A stretch of DNA of 14,835 nucleotides from an uncultured Chitinophagaceae bacterium (GTDB lineage Bacteria > Bacteroidota > Bacteroidia > Chitinophagales > Chitinophagaceae), in contig CALKVC010000074.1 in NCBI GenBank assembly GCA_937996595.1, forward strand, positions 1 through 14,835. The letters run 5' to 3'. The notes beneath the pieces were generated by a model. It was not told the origin of the DNA. It searched no databases and saw only the letters and a list, made by a program, of their open reading frames with translations. The translations under genes and the position numbers were made by a program. Shown here in pieces: positions 1-7,311 of this stretch. Each line of letters starts with the position of its first letter. Positions within the stretch are counted from its first letter, which is position 1.

Positions 1-10
1 GTTTGATCGG

Positions 11-28
11 GTTCAATGAACATTGAAC
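11..28. repeat. Short inverted repeat, 8-bp arms
   Basis: GTTCAATG and CATTGAAC form perfect 8-bp arms around a 2-base AA spacer. It could be a binding site for a dimeric regulator, or the edge of an intergenic repeat belonging to sequence left of the window. No gene adjacent on the left is visible, so no function can be assigned. Confidence 0.4.
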
Positions 29-52
29 ATTCATTATCACCATCTTTCAATA

Positions 53-99
53 AAAAGCCACGAATGTACGAATGTATTTTTCGTGAATTCGTGGCTTTT
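53..99. terminator. Strong hairpin, probable (bidirectional) terminator
   Basis: Positions 53-65 (AAAAGCCACGAAT) pair perfectly with 87-99 (ATTCGTGGCTTTT), a 13-bp stem. After one mismatch and a G-T pair, five more pairs (68-72 with 80-84) extend the helix to a loop of about 7 bases. The arms begin with A-runs and end with T-runs, so either strand would give a hairpin followed by U. It lies just downstream of the minus-strand gene that ends at 141 and probably terminates it; it may also serve a convergent gene to the left. An intergenic repeat unit is the alternative. Confidence 0.6.
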
Positions 100-140
100 A
101 ACTAATAAATAATAAAGCGGAAAATCCGCTGAGTATTCAG

Positions 141-725
141 TTATTTAATATGTTTCCCCAGCTTCTTACCAGCTACAGCATAACATTCTACAATACGGTC
201 ACCGGTTGCATAGTCATATCCGCTAAAAGTTCTTCCGGGTGCATTGCTGACAGTAACAGTTGCTATCTTCTTCGACCTGTCTGCTGTTAATACGATTGTA
301 ACTTCTGCATCTATTTCAGCATTCTTCCTCGATACATACACATTGTAGCCTGGTTCAGTGGAAGTAGTATGGAAAATAAGCGTGTATTTTGCATCAGCAC
401 TTACTGACATGCCACTGCTTTTTTCAAAAAGCTCAATAAACTTGGGTTCAAATTTTGATTTCCTGTCTCCAACCCAGTTTTTTTCCCACCTGTCGCCTAC
501 GCCTGCTTCTTTACTGTTGTATTCTGCTTTCTTCTTATCAATGTATTCAGATTCTTTGTCGAACCTGCCTACCGACATATTGTCATACGTGAATTCAATA
601 TTGATTGACTTTTCGTCTTTTAAAACGGATAAGTCACCTTCAACGGTTTTAATCCTTTGTGCAATAGAATTCATTGAGAAAAAAATGAAGGCAAAAAAAG
701 CCATTAATACTTTTGTGTATTTCAT
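141..725 (-). CDS. Exported protein of unknown function, paralog of the gene at 2453-3055
   Basis: 194 aa. Residues 1-22 form a signal peptide (Lys near the start, a hydrophobic stretch rich in Phe and Met, then S-I-A before Q23), so the mature protein of about 170 residues should be periplasmic or surface-associated. I do not recognise a named family. It is clearly homologous to the 200-aa product two genes upstream: both share LKDEK-x-INIEFTY near residues 35-47, KEAG-x-GD-x-W near 73-82, SGM-x-VS-x-DAKYT-x-IF near 104-119, and EPGY followed by an alternating polar/hydrophobic stretch that looks like beta-strands. It is the last gene of a minus-strand set of three, 67 bases after the 536-aa gene and followed by the hairpin at 53-99. 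No catalytic motif is visible. Confidence 0.8.
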   Translation of the reverse strand: MKYTKVLMAFFAFIFFSMNSIAQRIKTVEGDLSVLKDEKSINIEFTYDNMSVGRFDKESEYIDKKKAEYNSKEAGVGDRWEKNWVGDRKSKFEPKFIELFEKSSGMSVSADAKYTLIFHTTSTEPGYNVYVSRKNAEIDAEVTIVLTADRSKKIATVTVSNAPGRTFSGYDYATGDRIVECYAVAGKKLGKHIK

Positions 726-792
726 ATTGTATAATTTTTGTGATAAAATTAATTTATTTTTTCTTCTTAGCGTATAGTCTTTATTAATTTCA

Positions 793-2403
793 TCAATTCA
801 AAGTAATGAGTAATGGTTTAAAGGCACCGGGGCCTTTGATAGTTGTTCTTCCTATAAAATTATTCCCCTCAATCTTTTTAAAGAGCCTTGGCATCACCAT
901 AATGTTCTCATCCCTGGTATCGAATAATAATTCTTTTGAAACATTACCGCTATGGTCTATCTTGGCAACCATTACCTGTCCGCCATACCCGTTTTCATGA
1001 TATTTAGGGGCTTCATCTTCGGGAAGGTCAACATTTTTCTTATTATCCAGGTAAAGGAAATAATAACCGGTAGCGTCGCTTACCAGTTTATACCCCAGTG
1101 TTTGGTATGAATTGGTTCCCTTTTGCCTTTTCGGAACCTTTTTTATCCAAAGGAAATTTCCGTTCACATCTATCTTAGCGCCCAGTATGTCTTCGTAATA
1201 ATAGGTATAGGTGGTGGTAGTGTGATTGTTATAAGTAGTGGTAGTTACCGTGTAATAATATTCTTCCATCGCTAAAAATACACTGCCGTCCGTACCCACT
1301 TCTATGTTTCTTACTTTAAGGTTGGGTGCTTCATAATCATCCTTTTTTTCTATTTTCCGCCTGGTCCTAGCTTTTTCAAATTTTTCCAGTTCTGCCACCG
1401 GAAATTCAAAATAACCGTTTTTGTATTTTACCACTTTCCCGTTCGGATCAAGCATTGCCAGGAATACACCGTCGGTACCGTTTCCTTTGGCGTTCTTGCT
1501 ATATGTGCAGGATACAACGATATCATGTGCTGAATTCTCCACCAGTGTTGCTTCCCTGATAAAATAGTCATCCAGTGTGATATTGTATTGGGTAAGTTTC
1601 TTGTCGGACGTGAATTTTAACACTTCAAAATGATAACCGGGTTTTCCGGTTTCTTTATCTTTTTCCTTTCTTTTCTCGTTTTCATACACTTTTGCCAGCA
1701 TGTACGCGTTACCGTTTGCATCAATGGTGAAATCAAGGTTATCCATTACAGCTTCCGTATAAGGCATCGTGAATTCGTGTTGCCATACTTTTTTCATTTC
1801 CTGGTTACATACATACAGCCCGATCTTGTCATAATTCTTCCTGTCGTTTTTTTCTTCGGGTGCCAGCCGGTAGCTGATGAGCAAATGGGTGCTGTTGGCG
1901 TCGTAGTTAAGGTCAAACTTGTCAATTGTCTTACCATATGAACCGAAACCCCATATATTGGTTCTTACCGCCCCGTAACTGCCCGCGATTTTTGTAGTGG
2001 TAAGGATGTTCTTTTTTGTTTCTGTAATTTTTGCGTTTTTTACATCAATCTTATCGTAGAACAAGGATTCTTCCTTGGCAGATTTATCCCAATCACTGTA
2101 AAGCATGTAAAAGTTGTCTCCGAAATTCACCACACCTTCGTTGGTGTAGTTCCTGGATAAATCCATTTCAATCTGCTTTTCCCCGGTCTGGTTCAGTGTT
2201 TTCGGATTGAAGGAAAGTATTGTCAGCAGGTCATCCTTCAAAAATAGATTCACGATACCTGTTGCCTGAGAGCCGTAAAACCCAAGGTCTTCACTTTTTC
2301 TTGGCGTTTCATATTCGCTGCCTAGCTTAAAGGAAAATTTATTGCTCTGGCTAAACAATGTTGAAGTGACAAATGTGAGTGCGAAAAAGATTATATATTT
2401 CAT
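793..2403 (-). CDS. Exported protein of unknown function, possibly beta-propeller-like
   Basis: 536 aa with a signal peptide at residues 1-18 (hydrophobic core, then L-F-S before Q19). The rest is long, hydrophilic and rich in Tyr, Asn, Lys and Asp. Short blocks recur of the form D-x-N/D-G-x followed by a hydrophobic strand, such as DANGNAYMLAKVYE and GTDGSVFLAMEEYYY, then a Tyr/Thr-rich patch with TTTTTYNNHTTTTYTYYYED. Such blocks are common in secreted beta-propellers, but I cannot count blades by eye, so the fold is inference. It sits between two genes that are paralogs of each other, 48 bases after one and 67 before the other, on the same strand, so the three are probably co-transcribed and may act together in the cell envelope. 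There is no link to the pigment genes beyond proximity. Confidence 0.75.
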   Translation of the reverse strand: MKYIIFFALTFVTSTLFSQSNKFSFKLGSEYETPRKSEDLGFYGSQATGIVNLFLKDDLLTILSFNPKTLNQTGEKQIEMDLSRNYTNEGVVNFGDNFYMLYSDWDKSAKEESLFYDKIDVKNAKITETKKNILTTTKIAGSYGAVRTNIWGFGSYGKTIDKFDLNYDANSTHLLISYRLAPEEKNDRKNYDKIGLYVCNQEMKKVWQHEFTMPYTEAVMDNLDFTIDANGNAYMLAKVYENEKRKEKDKETGKPGYHFEVLKFTSDKKLTQYNITLDDYFIREATLVENSAHDIVVSCTYSKNAKGNGTDGVFLAMLDPNGKVVKYKNGYFEFPVAELEKFEKARTRRKIEKKDDYEAPNLKVRNIEVGTDGSVFLAMEEYYYTVTTTTYNNHTTTTYTYYYEDILGAKIDVNGNFLWIKKVPKRQKGTNSYQTLGYKLVSDATGYYFLYLDNKKNVDLPEDEAPKYHENGYGGQVMVAKIDHSGNVSKELLFDTRDENIMVMPRLFKKIEGNNFIGRTTIKGPGAFKPLLITLN

Positions 2404-2452
2404 AATGGAAGTTATAGTGAAAATAAAGAATGGTATATTGAGAAAAATAGAT

Positions 2453-3055
2453 CTATCCTTTCATATTCTTTTTAATGAATTTGGCCACTTTCTGCCCGCT
2501 TAAATAATACGCATCTGCAATCCTTGAACCGGCGTCAAAAGCGGCACCCCTGAACTTATTCTCTTCCGGCCTTTCAACCATGAGTTTGGCAAGGATTTTA
2601 GCCCTGTTTGCCGTTTCAACGATGGTTACCGTTCCGTCAATACCGGCATTTCTTTTGGAAACACCAATGCTGTAGCCTGGTTCAAGCGCTTTGGTATTAA
2701 ATATCATCGTGTATTTGGCATCCTTGCTAACCGTCATACCGCTCAGGTTGGTAAAACCCAGGATGAATTTGGGTTCGTAGCGCATCTGCTTATCTTCCTG
2801 CCATTTGATGGCCCAGGTGTCTCCGGTGCCCGCTTCTTTTGCATTCAGTTCGGTCGTTTTTCTTTTAATATAGTTCTCTTCCTTGCCGTCGTCACCTACC
2901 ATCATTTTTTCATAAGTGAATTCTATGTTGATGGTCTTTTCATCCTTTAGGAAGATCAATTCTCCTTTCATTATGTCTACTTCCTGCGAAAACCCGGGTA
3001 TGGAAAGCAGCAGGTTCAGGAAAAACATCATCAGGAATGGTTTAAACTGTTTCAT
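2453..3055 (-). CDS. Exported protein of unknown function, paralog of the gene at 141-725
   Basis: 200 aa. A signal peptide spans about residues 1-23 (Lys-containing start, hydrophobic run of Leu/Phe/Met, then G-F-S before Q24). The mature part shares the blocks LKDEK-x-INIEFTY, NAKEAG-x-GD-x-W, YEPKFI, SGMTVS-x-DAKYT-x-IF and EPGY with the 194-aa protein at 141-725, so the two arose by duplication and now flank the 536-aa gene. The C-terminus is basic (KFIKKNMKG). No enzyme motif is seen. It is the first gene of the minus-strand set and is divergent from the ammonia-lyase gene; its promoter should lie in the 245-base gap between the two. Confidence 0.8.
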   Translation of the reverse strand: MKQFKPFLMMFFLNLLLSIPGFSQEVDIMKGELIFLKDEKTINIEFTYEKMMVGDDGKEENYIKRKTTELNAKEAGTGDTWAIKWQEDKQMRYEPKFILGFTNLSGMTVSKDAKYTMIFNTKALEPGYSIGVSKRNAGIDGTVTIVETANRAKILAKLMVERPEENKFRGAAFDAGSRIADAYYLSGQKVAKFIKKNMKG

Positions 3056-3132
3056 GTAAATTTTTTATTGAATGTTTAATTAAATACGGAGCAATATAAA
3101 CCAGCCTGCCCATAAATAACTTTTTGCGTAAA

Positions 3133-3140
3133 TATTTTTG
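3133..3140 (+). promoter_or_regulatory. Candidate Bacteroidota -7 box for the ammonia-lyase gene
   Basis: TATTTTTG matches the Bacteroidota sigma-A -7 consensus TAnnTTTG exactly, within the AT-rich divergent intergenic region 3056-3300. No TTTG-type -33 element is seen at the usual distance of about 20 bases upstream, so the call is weak. It would imply a 5' leader of about 150 bases. Apart from this, the gap shows nothing I can name. Confidence 0.25.
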
Positions 3141-3300
3141 TTTATAAGATGTTAACGGGGCACCAGAACCCATGCCGGAATGCCGGTTTGTTCATATTTA
3201 TACCAGTGCATACTTGTTCAAAAAACCGATTTTTCAAATCTTTATTCTATTTTTACGGTTTACCAAATAATTGTTTATACCCGTAAATCAAATTGGGCCC

Positions 3301-4878
3301 ATGATACATGTAGGTGAAAGAGTTCTTTCTTTAAATGATTTTTCAAATATATTGTTTAAAGAAAAAGAGGTGGTTTTAGATAAGGTTGCCGTTGAAAAAG
3401 TGGAACATAATTTCCGGTTTCTCAGGAGTTTTTCTTCCAATAAGCTCATTTATGGCATCAATACCGGTTTTGGGCCGATGGCTCAGTATAAGGTGAACGA
3501 AGAAAACCTGCTTCAGTTACAATATAACCTTATCAGGAGCCATAGCTCCGGTGGCGGTAACCTGATGTCGCCTATCATGGTAAAAGCCCTGATGCTGGCA
3601 CGCTTAAACAGCCTGATGCAGGCATATTCCGGTGTTCACCCGGAAACGGTGGAATTGCTGGCTACCCTGATCAATAACGATATTACACCTTGCATTTATG
3701 AACACGGAGGCGTAGGCGCCAGTGGCGATTTGGTTCAACTGGCCCATCTGGGGCTGGTGCTCATCGGTGAAGGCGAGGTCATTTACAAAAATGAGTTGAG
3801 GCCCACAACCGATGTTTTTAACCAGCTTGGTATTAAACCGCTTACCATACATATCCGGGAAGGCCTGGCCATTTTGAACGGCACTTCCGCCATGACGGGT
3901 ATCGGTATGCTCAATATCATCCAGGCGCAAAAACTCCTGGAATGGTCGGTACTGCTTTCAGCCATGATTAATGAAGTGGTAGAGGCATTTGATGACCATT
4001 ATTCTTATGAACTTAATATAGTAAAGCATCACAAGGGACAGAACAAGATTGCCGCCCAGTTACGTGATATACTGAAAGACAGCAAGATGATCCGCAGCAG
4101 GTCGGAACATTTATATAACCCCGAAAACCTGAACCAGGAAGTGTTTGAAGACAAAGTGCAGGAATATTATTCGCTGCGTTGCGTAACCCAGGTGCTGGGG
4201 CCCATATACGACAGCATCTGCCAGGCAGAGAAAGTGGTGGTGGATGAATTGAATTCGGTGAATGATAACCCGGTGATAGACCACGAAAACCATAATATTT
4301 TCCATGGAGGCAATTTTCACGGTGATTATGTATCGCTTGAAATGGATAAACTAAAGATTGCCGTTACCAAATTATCCATGCTTTCTGAAAGGCAGCTCAA
4401 TTACCTGCTGAATGAAAAACTGAACCAGAAATTCCCGCCGTTTGTAAACCTGGGCGTGCTGGGTTTCAATTTCGGCATGCAGGGGATGCAGTTCACGGCC
4501 ACTTCAACCGTGGCAGAGAACCAAACACTCTCTTTCCCGATGTATGTTCACAGCATTCCCAATAATAACGACAACCAGGATATAGTAAGCATGGGCTGCA
4601 ATGCAGCGCTTATTGCCAAGAAAGTGATCGAGAATTCATTTGAAGTGCTGAGTATACAGATGATGACCGTTTTGCAGGCTATCGATTACCTTGACTGTGT
4701 GCCCAGGTTATCAACTGAAACAGTAAATGTGTATAACCAGATAAGGAAAATTTTTCCTAAGTTTATTGAAGATAAACCCAAGTATAAAGACCTGGAAAAG
4801 ATAAAAACCTATTTTGAAAAATCTGATCCGGTCATTTCTTTCAAATTGGGCGAAATACCGGCATCCTTGTTAACCTGA
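3301..4878 (+). CDS. Tyrosine ammonia-lyase (MIO-dependent aromatic amino acid lyase)
   Basis: 525 aa, the full length of the family. It should deaminate L-tyrosine to 4-coumarate and ammonia in the cytoplasm, supplying the aryl starter of the polyene. The A-S-G triad that cyclises into the MIO electrophile is at residues 140-142 in GGVGASGDL. The lid Tyr is Y51 in YGINTGFGPMA. H81 in IRSHSSG is at the substrate-selectivity position, where His goes with Tyr/His substrates and Phe with phenylalanine. Further family blocks include NDNPVID, GGNFHGDY, ERQLNYLL and HSIPNNNDNQDIVSMG. Many stretches match the characterised F. johnsoniae enzyme as I recall it, which favours TAL over histidine ammonia-lyase. 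I chose ATG 3301: the frame is open only back to a TTG at 3271 directly after a stop, and 3301 gives the same N-terminal length as the Flavobacterium enzyme. It leads the plus-strand pigment genes. Confidence 0.93.
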   Translation: MIHVGERVLSLNDFSNILFKEKEVVLDKVAVEKVEHNFRFLRSFSSNKLIYGINTGFGPMAQYKVNEENLLQLQYNLIRSHSSGGGNLMSPIMVKALMLARLNSLMQAYSGVHPETVELLATLINNDITPCIYEHGGVGASGDLVQLAHLGLVLIGEGEVIYKNELRPTTDVFNQLGIKPLTIHIREGLAILNGTSAMTGIGMLNIIQAQKLLEWSVLLSAMINEVVEAFDDHYSYELNIVKHHKGQNKIAAQLRDILKDSKMIRSRSEHLYNPENLNQEVFEDKVQEYYSLRCVTQVLGPIYDSICQAEKVVVDELNSVNDNPVIDHENHNIFHGGNFHGDYVSLEMDKLKIAVTKLSMLSERQLNYLLNEKLNQKFPPFVNLGVLGFNFGMQGMQFTATSTVAENQTLSFPMYVHSIPNNNDNQDIVSMGCNAALIAKKVIENSFEVLSIQMMTVLQAIDYLDCVPRLSTETVNVYNQIRKIFPKFIEDKPKYKDLEKIKTYFEKSDPVISFKLGEIPASLLT

Positions 4879-4892
4879 TTGTCCGCCCTTCC

Positions 4893-4903
4893 AGTTCTTA
4901 AAA
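4893..4903 (+). promoter_or_regulatory. Copy 1 of an 11-base element in two gene leaders
   Basis: AGTTCTTAAAA lies 83 bases upstream of the ketoreductase start, and the same 11 bases recur at 5771-5781 upstream of ketosynthase 1. It could be a shared regulator site. Chance similarity in AT-rich leaders is the alternative. Confidence 0.25.
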
Positions 4904-4918
4904 AACATAACAGCAATT

Positions 4919-4930
4919 GGTTGGCCAACC
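4919..4930. repeat. 12-bp perfect palindrome GGTTGGCCAACC
   Basis: The site is exactly self-complementary, in the 97-base gap between the ammonia-lyase and ketoreductase genes, followed about 10 bases later by TTTTATTATT. It may be a dimeric regulator site. As an RNA hairpin it would need to lose central pairs to make a loop, so a terminator or attenuator is less convincing. Confidence 0.3.
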
Positions 4931-4975
4931 GGGATAAACTTTTATTATTCCACCCGTTGAAATAAATAGGTAAAT

Positions 4976-5704
4976 ATGAAATTTGCATTAGTTACAGGAG
5001 GTTCAAGAGGCATTGGAAGGGCTGTTTGTACCAGGCTGGCAGGTATGGGCTATAATATTCTGATCAATTACAAATCAAATGAAGCGGAAGCCCGCAACAC
5101 CCTGGCCATGGTACGTGAAAAAGGCGTTGACGGGGAGATCATACAGTTTGATGTTGCAAAGAAAGAGGAAGTGATTCCTGTTTTAACGGGCTGGATGGAA
5201 GCCAATCCGGATAAGATCATTGAAGTGCTGGTAAACAATGCCGGCATACGGGAAGATGCATTAATGATGTGGATGAAAGACGAACAATGGAGCAATGTGA
5301 TTGATACCAGCCTGAACGGATTTTTTTATGTTACCAGGATCGTGGTTAACTCCATGCTGATGAAAAAATATGGCCGCATCATCAATATCGTTTCGCTTTC
5401 CGGTTTAAAAGGATTGCCCGGCCAAACCAATTATTCGGCTGCCAAAGCTGCTGTTATCGGCGCTACCAAGGCACTGGCCCAGGAAATAGGCCGCAAAGGG
5501 ATAACCGTTAATGCGGTGGCTCCCGGGTTTATCAAGACGGATATGACGGAAGGGTTGAATGAAGCGGAACTGAAAGCGATGATACCATTAAAACGGTTTG
5601 GGTTACCCGAAGAAGTGGCGCATACCGTTGCATTCCTGGCATCGGCGGATGCAGCATATATAACAGGTGAAGTTATTTCGGTGAACGGAGGATTGTATAG
5701 TTAG
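4976..5704 (+). CDS. FabG-like 3-oxoacyl-ACP reductase (SDR family)
   Basis: 242 aa, typical FabG length. Predicted to reduce the 3-oxoacyl-ACP made by the ketosynthases to 3-hydroxyacyl-ACP with NAD(P)H during polyene assembly in the cytoplasm. The Rossmann glycine motif is TGGSRGIG (residues 7-14), NNAG is at 87-90, and the catalytic Ser140, Tyr153 and Lys157 have exactly the spacing of E. coli FabG S138/Y151/K155. The C-terminus has the usual PLKRFGLPEEVA and YITGEVISVNGG blocks. One oddity: the position of the tetrad Asn (E. coli N110) reads Ser112 in the segment DTSLNGFF. It stands 97 bases after the lyase gene and 117 before ketosynthase 1, so it may have its own promoter. Presence in this cluster, rather than sequence alone, assigns it to the pigment and not to primary fatty acid synthesis. 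Confidence 0.9.
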   Translation: MKFALVTGGSRGIGRAVCTRLAGMGYNILINYKSNEAEARNTLAMVREKGVDGEIIQFDVAKKEEVIPVLTGWMEANPDKIIEVLVNNAGIREDALMMWMKDEQWSNVIDTSLNGFFYVTRIVVNSMLMKKYGRIINIVSLSGLKGLPGQTNYSAAKAAVIGATKALAQEIGRKGITVNAVAPGFIKTDMTEGLNEAELKAMIPLKRFGLPEEVAHTVAFLASADAAYITGEVISVNGGLYS

Positions 5705-5770
5705 GCTGATAGGTAATGCCAATGGCTAAAAATGATCAATTAAAATCTACCAGCTTTTTGGCAAAAATAA

Positions 5771-5781
5771 AGTTCTTAAAA
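5771..5781 (+). promoter_or_regulatory. Copy 2 of an 11-base element in two gene leaders
   Basis: AGTTCTTAAAA is identical to 4893-4903 and lies 51 bases before the ketosynthase 1 start. Its core TCTTAAAAT (5774-5782) recurs at 5797-5805, 23 bases on, near two helical turns, as expected of tandem operator half-sites. A weak promoter candidate overlaps: TTTG at 5757-5760 and TAAAATTG at 5786-5793, one base off TAnnTTTG, with a spacer longer than usual. Confidence 0.25.
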
Positions 5782-5821
5782 TTTATAAAATTGCACTCTT
5801 AAAATCCGGTGTAATATTAAT

Positions 5822-7042
5822 ATGAACAGAGTTGTTATAACGGGTATGGGTATTTACTCCACCATCGGGAAGAACCTGGATGAAGTGGCTGATTCCTTGT
5901 ACAAGGGGAAATCGGGCATCATTTTCGACCAGGTACGGAAAGATTACGGATACCGTTCGGGATTGACCGGTTTTGTTGAAAGGCCCGACCTCAAAGGCAT
6001 TCTTGACCGCAGGGCCCGTATCATGTTGCCCGAACAGGGAGAATATGCCTACGTGGCTACCCTGGAAGCGTTGAAGCAAGCAGGCATTGACCAGGATTTT
6101 ATCAATGCGCATGAAATAGGGATATTTTATGGTAACGACAGTTCCGGTAAAGCGGTAATAGAAGCCAATGATATCATCCGTGAAAAGAAGGATACCATGC
6201 TCGTAGGTTCCGGTGCGGTTTTTCAAACCATGAATTCTACCGTAACCATGAACCTGGCCACCATATTCAAGCTCAGGGGCGTTAATTTCACTATCAGTGC
6301 AGCCTGTGCCAGCGGTTCGCACTCCATAGGCCTGGGTTACCATTTTATTAAAACGGGGTTGCAGGATTGTATGGTTTGCGGAGGCGCCCAGGAAATCAAT
6401 CATTTATCAATGGGCACGTTTGACGCTTTGTCGGCTTTTTCTATCAGGGAATCTGAGCCAACAAAGGCTTCCCGTCCGTTTGACCGCGACCGGGACGGCC
6501 TGATACCCAGCGGTGGCGCTGCAACCGTAATACTGGAAAGCCTTGAATCGGCACAAAAGCGGGGCGCTCCTATTTTGGCTGAAGTGGTTGGTTATGGGTT
6601 TTCATCCAATGGCGGACATATATCAAATCCTACCGTTGATGGCCCCATGCGCTCCCTTCACATGGCCCTGAAGGATGCCGGTTTACAGGCGGCAGCTATC
6701 GACTATATCAATGCCCACGCCACTTCTACACCTGCCGGTGATTCCAGTGAAGCAAGGGCTATCCATGAAGTTTTTGGAGACTATAAACCCTATGTGAGTT
6801 CTACCAAATCTATGACTGGCCATGAATGCTGGATGGCCGGAGCCAGCGAAATAATCTATTCCATGCTGATGATGCAGAAAGGCTTCCTGGCACCCAATAT
6901 CAATTTCGATAATCCGGATGAAGATTCAGCCAAATTGAATATTGTAAAAAATACCATAGAAAAGGATATAGTTGTATTTTTGTCCAACTCCTTTGGATTT
7001 GGAGGAACTAACTCATCGCTTATAATTAGAAAAATGCTTTAA
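5822..7042 (+). CDS. Beta-ketoacyl-ACP synthase 1 (KAS I/II type)
   Basis: 406 aa, full length for a FabF-type condensing enzyme. It should catalyse decarboxylative condensation of malonyl-ACP with the growing aryl-polyene chain. The complete Cys-His-His triad is present: C162 in SAACASGSHS, H299 in NAHATSTPAGD and H334 in SMTGHECWMAG, with the conserved Lys329 before it. The C-terminal FGFGGTNSS loop is intact. The N-terminus (MNRVVITGMGIYSTIG) fits the family, so ATG 5822 is secure. Eleven bases separate it from the acyl carrier protein gene, a usual pairing. Three ketosynthase homologs besides this one lie in the window; which elongates, which initiates and which pair as heterodimers cannot be decided by eye. 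The GHECW sequence, where FabF usually has GH-x-x-GAAG, hints at a specialised secondary-metabolite subgroup. Confidence 0.9.
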   Translation: MNRVVITGMGIYSTIGKNLDEVADSLYKGKSGIIFDQVRKDYGYRSGLTGFVERPDLKGILDRRARIMLPEQGEYAYVATLEALKQAGIDQDFINAHEIGIFYGNDSSGKAVIEANDIIREKKDTMLVGSGAVFQTMNSTVTMNLATIFKLRGVNFTISAACASGSHSIGLGYHFIKTGLQDCMVCGGAQEINHLSMGTFDALSAFSIRESEPTKASRPFDRDRDGLIPSGGAATVILESLESAQKRGAPILAEVVGYGFSSNGGHISNPTVDGPMRSLHMALKDAGLQAAAIDYINAHATSTPAGDSSEARAIHEVFGDYKPYVSSTKSMTGHECWMAGASEIIYSMLMMQKGFLAPNINFDNPDEDSAKLNIVKNTIEKDIVVFLSNSFGFGGTNSSLIIRKML

Positions 7043-7053
7043 CTAAGCTGCAT

Positions 7054-7311
7054 ATGGAAAATAAAGAGATTATTGAGAAAATCAATCACTTCCTGGTGGA
7101 AGAATTTGAAGTGGAGCCGGAAAAAATTGTACCTGAAGCAAACTTAAAGGAAACACTTGGCTTAGACAGCCTGGATTATATTGACCTGGTTGTGGTTATA
7201 GAAAGCAACTTCGCATTTAAAGTGAAACCGGAAGACTTTACCGATATTGCCACTTTCCAGGATTTCTGCGATTACGTGATATCAAGGGTAAATGCTAAAG
7301 AGCCGGCCTGA
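7054..7311 (+). CDS. Acyl carrier protein 1
   Basis: 85 aa, acidic, typical ACP length. Ser39 in the LGLDSLDYIDL motif is the 4'-phosphopantetheine attachment site, and the flanking helices fit a four-helix bundle. It should carry the growing aryl-polyene thioester between ketosynthase, reductase, dehydratase and acyltransferase. It follows ketosynthase 1 by 11 bases and its stop codon overlaps the next start (TGATG at 7309-7313), suggesting translational coupling to the acyltransferase, perhaps its direct partner. A second carrier protein is encoded at 13828. They differ around the motif (DSLDYID here, DSIDALE there), so they may serve different steps, such as starter loading and elongation. 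Confidence 0.92.
   Translation: MENKEIIEKINHFLVEEFEVEPEKIVPEANLKETLGLDSLDYIDLVVVIESNFAFKVKPEDFTDIATFQDFCDYVISRVNAKEPA

Noticed and set aside
358..777. Plus-strand open frame of 139 codons opposite the 194-aa gene
   Set aside because: It is antisense to a gene with a clear signal peptide and a paralog in the window; its own product shows no family motif.
1195..1265. Repetitive-looking stretch in the 536-aa gene (runs encoding Thr and Tyr)
   Set aside because: It is in-frame low-complexity coding sequence (TTTTTYNNHTTTTYTYYY), not a CRISPR or DNA repeat array.
3271..3300. TTG start giving ten extra residues on the ammonia-lyase
   Set aside because: The TTG comes directly after an in-frame stop and the ATG at 3301 gives the N-terminal length of the Flavobacterium enzyme, so 3301 is preferred.
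3301..4878. Histidine ammonia-lyase of histidine degradation (hutH)
   Set aside because: The MIO family is shared, but no hut genes are nearby, the context is a pigment cluster, and the sequence follows the flexirubin-type tyrosine enzyme closely.
5750..5775. Possible terminator hairpin TTTTTGGCAAAAA before ketosynthase 1
   Set aside because: The stem is only five A-T pairs with a three-base loop, too weak to call.
5783..6403. Minus-strand open frame of 206 codons opposite ketosynthase 1
   Set aside because: The plus strand encodes a full condensing enzyme with an intact triad; the antisense product has no recognisable domain.
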